Made by a program: the position numbers and the translations under genes. This document shows, one piece after another, positions 6,702-7,093 of a stretch of 7,093 nt of DNA (the first letter of the stretch is position 1; every line of letters starts with the position of its first letter). Origin of the DNA: Alphaproteobacteria bacterium UBA6187 (lineage in GTDB: Bacteria > Pseudomonadota > Alphaproteobacteria > Rickettsiales > UBA6187). The DNA is taken from the NCBI GenBank assembly GCA_002422795.1, contig DITJ01000043.1, forward strand, positions 1 to 7,093. Reading direction: 5' to 3'. The notes beneath the pieces are model-generated. The model saw only the letters and a list, made by a program, of their open reading frames with translations. It had not been told where the DNA came from and did not search any database.

Positions 6702-6706
6702 CCTTC
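6702..6706 (-). promoter_or_regulatory. Ribosome binding site deciding between two adjacent ybaL starts
   Basis: GAAGG on the minus strand is 4 nt from the ATG at 6697 and 7 nt from the ATG at 6694. The 7-nt spacing is closer to the usual optimum, so the mature start may be the second methionine, giving 557 residues. The difference has no visible consequence for the protein. Confidence 0.55.
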
Positions 6707-6789
6707 GTGTTAAGTGGCTACAGCTATAGATAATTTATACACTATAATTCTGAACCAAACATCCAAATACCTCAACAGAAAAACTCATT

Positions 6790-6868
6790 TCTTAGAGCTT
6801 GTATCGAATTAGCGACTGTGTCATTCTGGAATGACACAGCTCCTTAATTCGCTACAGGATCTTAGAGC
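6790..6868. repeat. Short palindromic element flanked by 9-bp direct repeats (MITE- or REP-like)
   Basis: The core is a perfect hairpin, ctgtgtcatt (6816-6825) and aatgacacag (6830-6839) around a 4-nt loop. Outside it the palindrome continues imperfectly: gtatcgaatta on the left matches the reverse complement of taattcgctac on the right. The element is bounded by an exact direct repeat, tcttagagc, at 6790-6798 and 6860-6868, which would fit a 9-bp target duplication around a 61-bp insertion. The right copy touches the stop codon of the dioxygenase-like gene. No U-tract follows on either strand. The mobile-element reading is inference. Confidence 0.6.
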
Positions 6869-7093
6869 CTAAAACCTTTTATAAGGGCTAATACCACTTA
6901 TAGTAACAGGGAAATAATATATACGCCCTTCATACTGACCGATATTTTTGCCGCGTGCGATTAAATATTCTTTTGCCGCCCCTTGCATTTCGGTAAGTAC
7001 GGGATCGGTATTATTACCTGGGTGATTGGCAAAATACATACGCGTATGAAGCCCTTCATAGCCAGTAAGCTTCACGATTATATTAACATGCGG
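6869..7093 (-). CDS. Intradiol dioxygenase-like protein, C-terminal fragment (PcaG-like)
   Basis: The frame is open from the window edge to the TAG at 6871-6869, giving the last 74 residues of a longer protein; a GTG at 7075 is inside this frame and is not a convincing start. The segment PHVNIIVKLTGYEGLHTRMY followed by F fits the part of intradiol ring-cleavage dioxygenases around the HxH iron ligands and the conserved T-x-x-YF strand. The NNTDPVL, LIARG and C-terminal YYFPVTISG stretches recall the alpha subunit of protocatechuate 3,4-dioxygenase (PcaG). The second histidine of HxH is Asn here, which suits the non-catalytic alpha subunit or a degenerate catalytic one. If it is PcaG, pcaH should lie just upstream, beyond 7093. 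The assignment is from remembered family patterns and is moderate only. Confidence 0.55.
   Translation of the reverse strand, partial: PHVNIIVKLTGYEGLHTRMYFANHPGNNTDPVLTEMQGAAKEYLIARGKNIGQYEGRIYYFPVTISGISPYKRF

Noticed and set aside
6816..6839. Perfect 10-bp hairpin considered as a bidirectional terminator
   Set aside because: Neither side has a run of T after the stem, and the structure continues outwards into a longer palindrome bracketed by direct repeats.

Overview
The window is chromosomal DNA, moderately AT-rich, and every gene I can support is on the minus strand. The protein sequences are those of an alphaproteobacterium. The F1 ATP synthase genes run atpH-atpA-atpG-...-atpD with no F0 genes attached, which is the usual alphaproteobacterial split. 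The AT-rich codon use and repeat-filled intergenic gaps would suit a Rickettsiales-like or other host-associated lineage, but that placement is inference.

Layout in the direction of transcription, from high to low coordinates: (1) 7093-6869, the last 74 codons of an intradiol-dioxygenase-like protein, closest from memory to the protocatechuate 3,4-dioxygenase alpha subunit. (2) 6868-6790, a short palindromic element flanked by a 9-bp direct repeat. (3) 6697-5021, a YbaL-type (KefB/CPA2 family) cation:proton antiporter with a C-terminal NAD-binding TrkA-N domain. (4) 5020-4788, a gap with a candidate promoter. (5) 4787-1, the F1 operon: atpH (delta), atpA (alpha), atpG (gamma), then an LD-carboxypeptidase gene (ldcA), then the first 139 codons of atpD (beta).

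The most unusual aspect is the operon's punctuation. All four junctions (atpH/atpA, atpA/atpG, atpG/ldcA, ldcA/atpD) hold a long inverted repeat able to form an mRNA hairpin of about 23-34 bp. The hairpins belong to three unrelated repeat families. Two junctions share an 8-bp tandem unit (GARTGTRA), one has a 7-bp unit (GAGTTCR), and one has an inverted pair of CCCTCTCCCT-type REP sequences. At atpA/atpG the hairpin lies between a strong Shine-Dalgarno sequence and the atpG start codon. At ldcA/atpD the repeat supplies the ldcA stop codon. The ldcA gene between the gamma and beta subunits is a second oddity.

Functionally, AtpH, AtpA, AtpG and AtpD build the catalytic F1 head and the delta stalk connector. 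LdcA trims murein tetrapeptides in the cytoplasm and has no known role in ATP synthase. The YbaL-type antiporter and the dioxygenase fragment appear to be separate upstream units. No gene-free stretch exceeds 300 bases, and I see no RNA genes, CRISPR arrays or complete insertion sequences.
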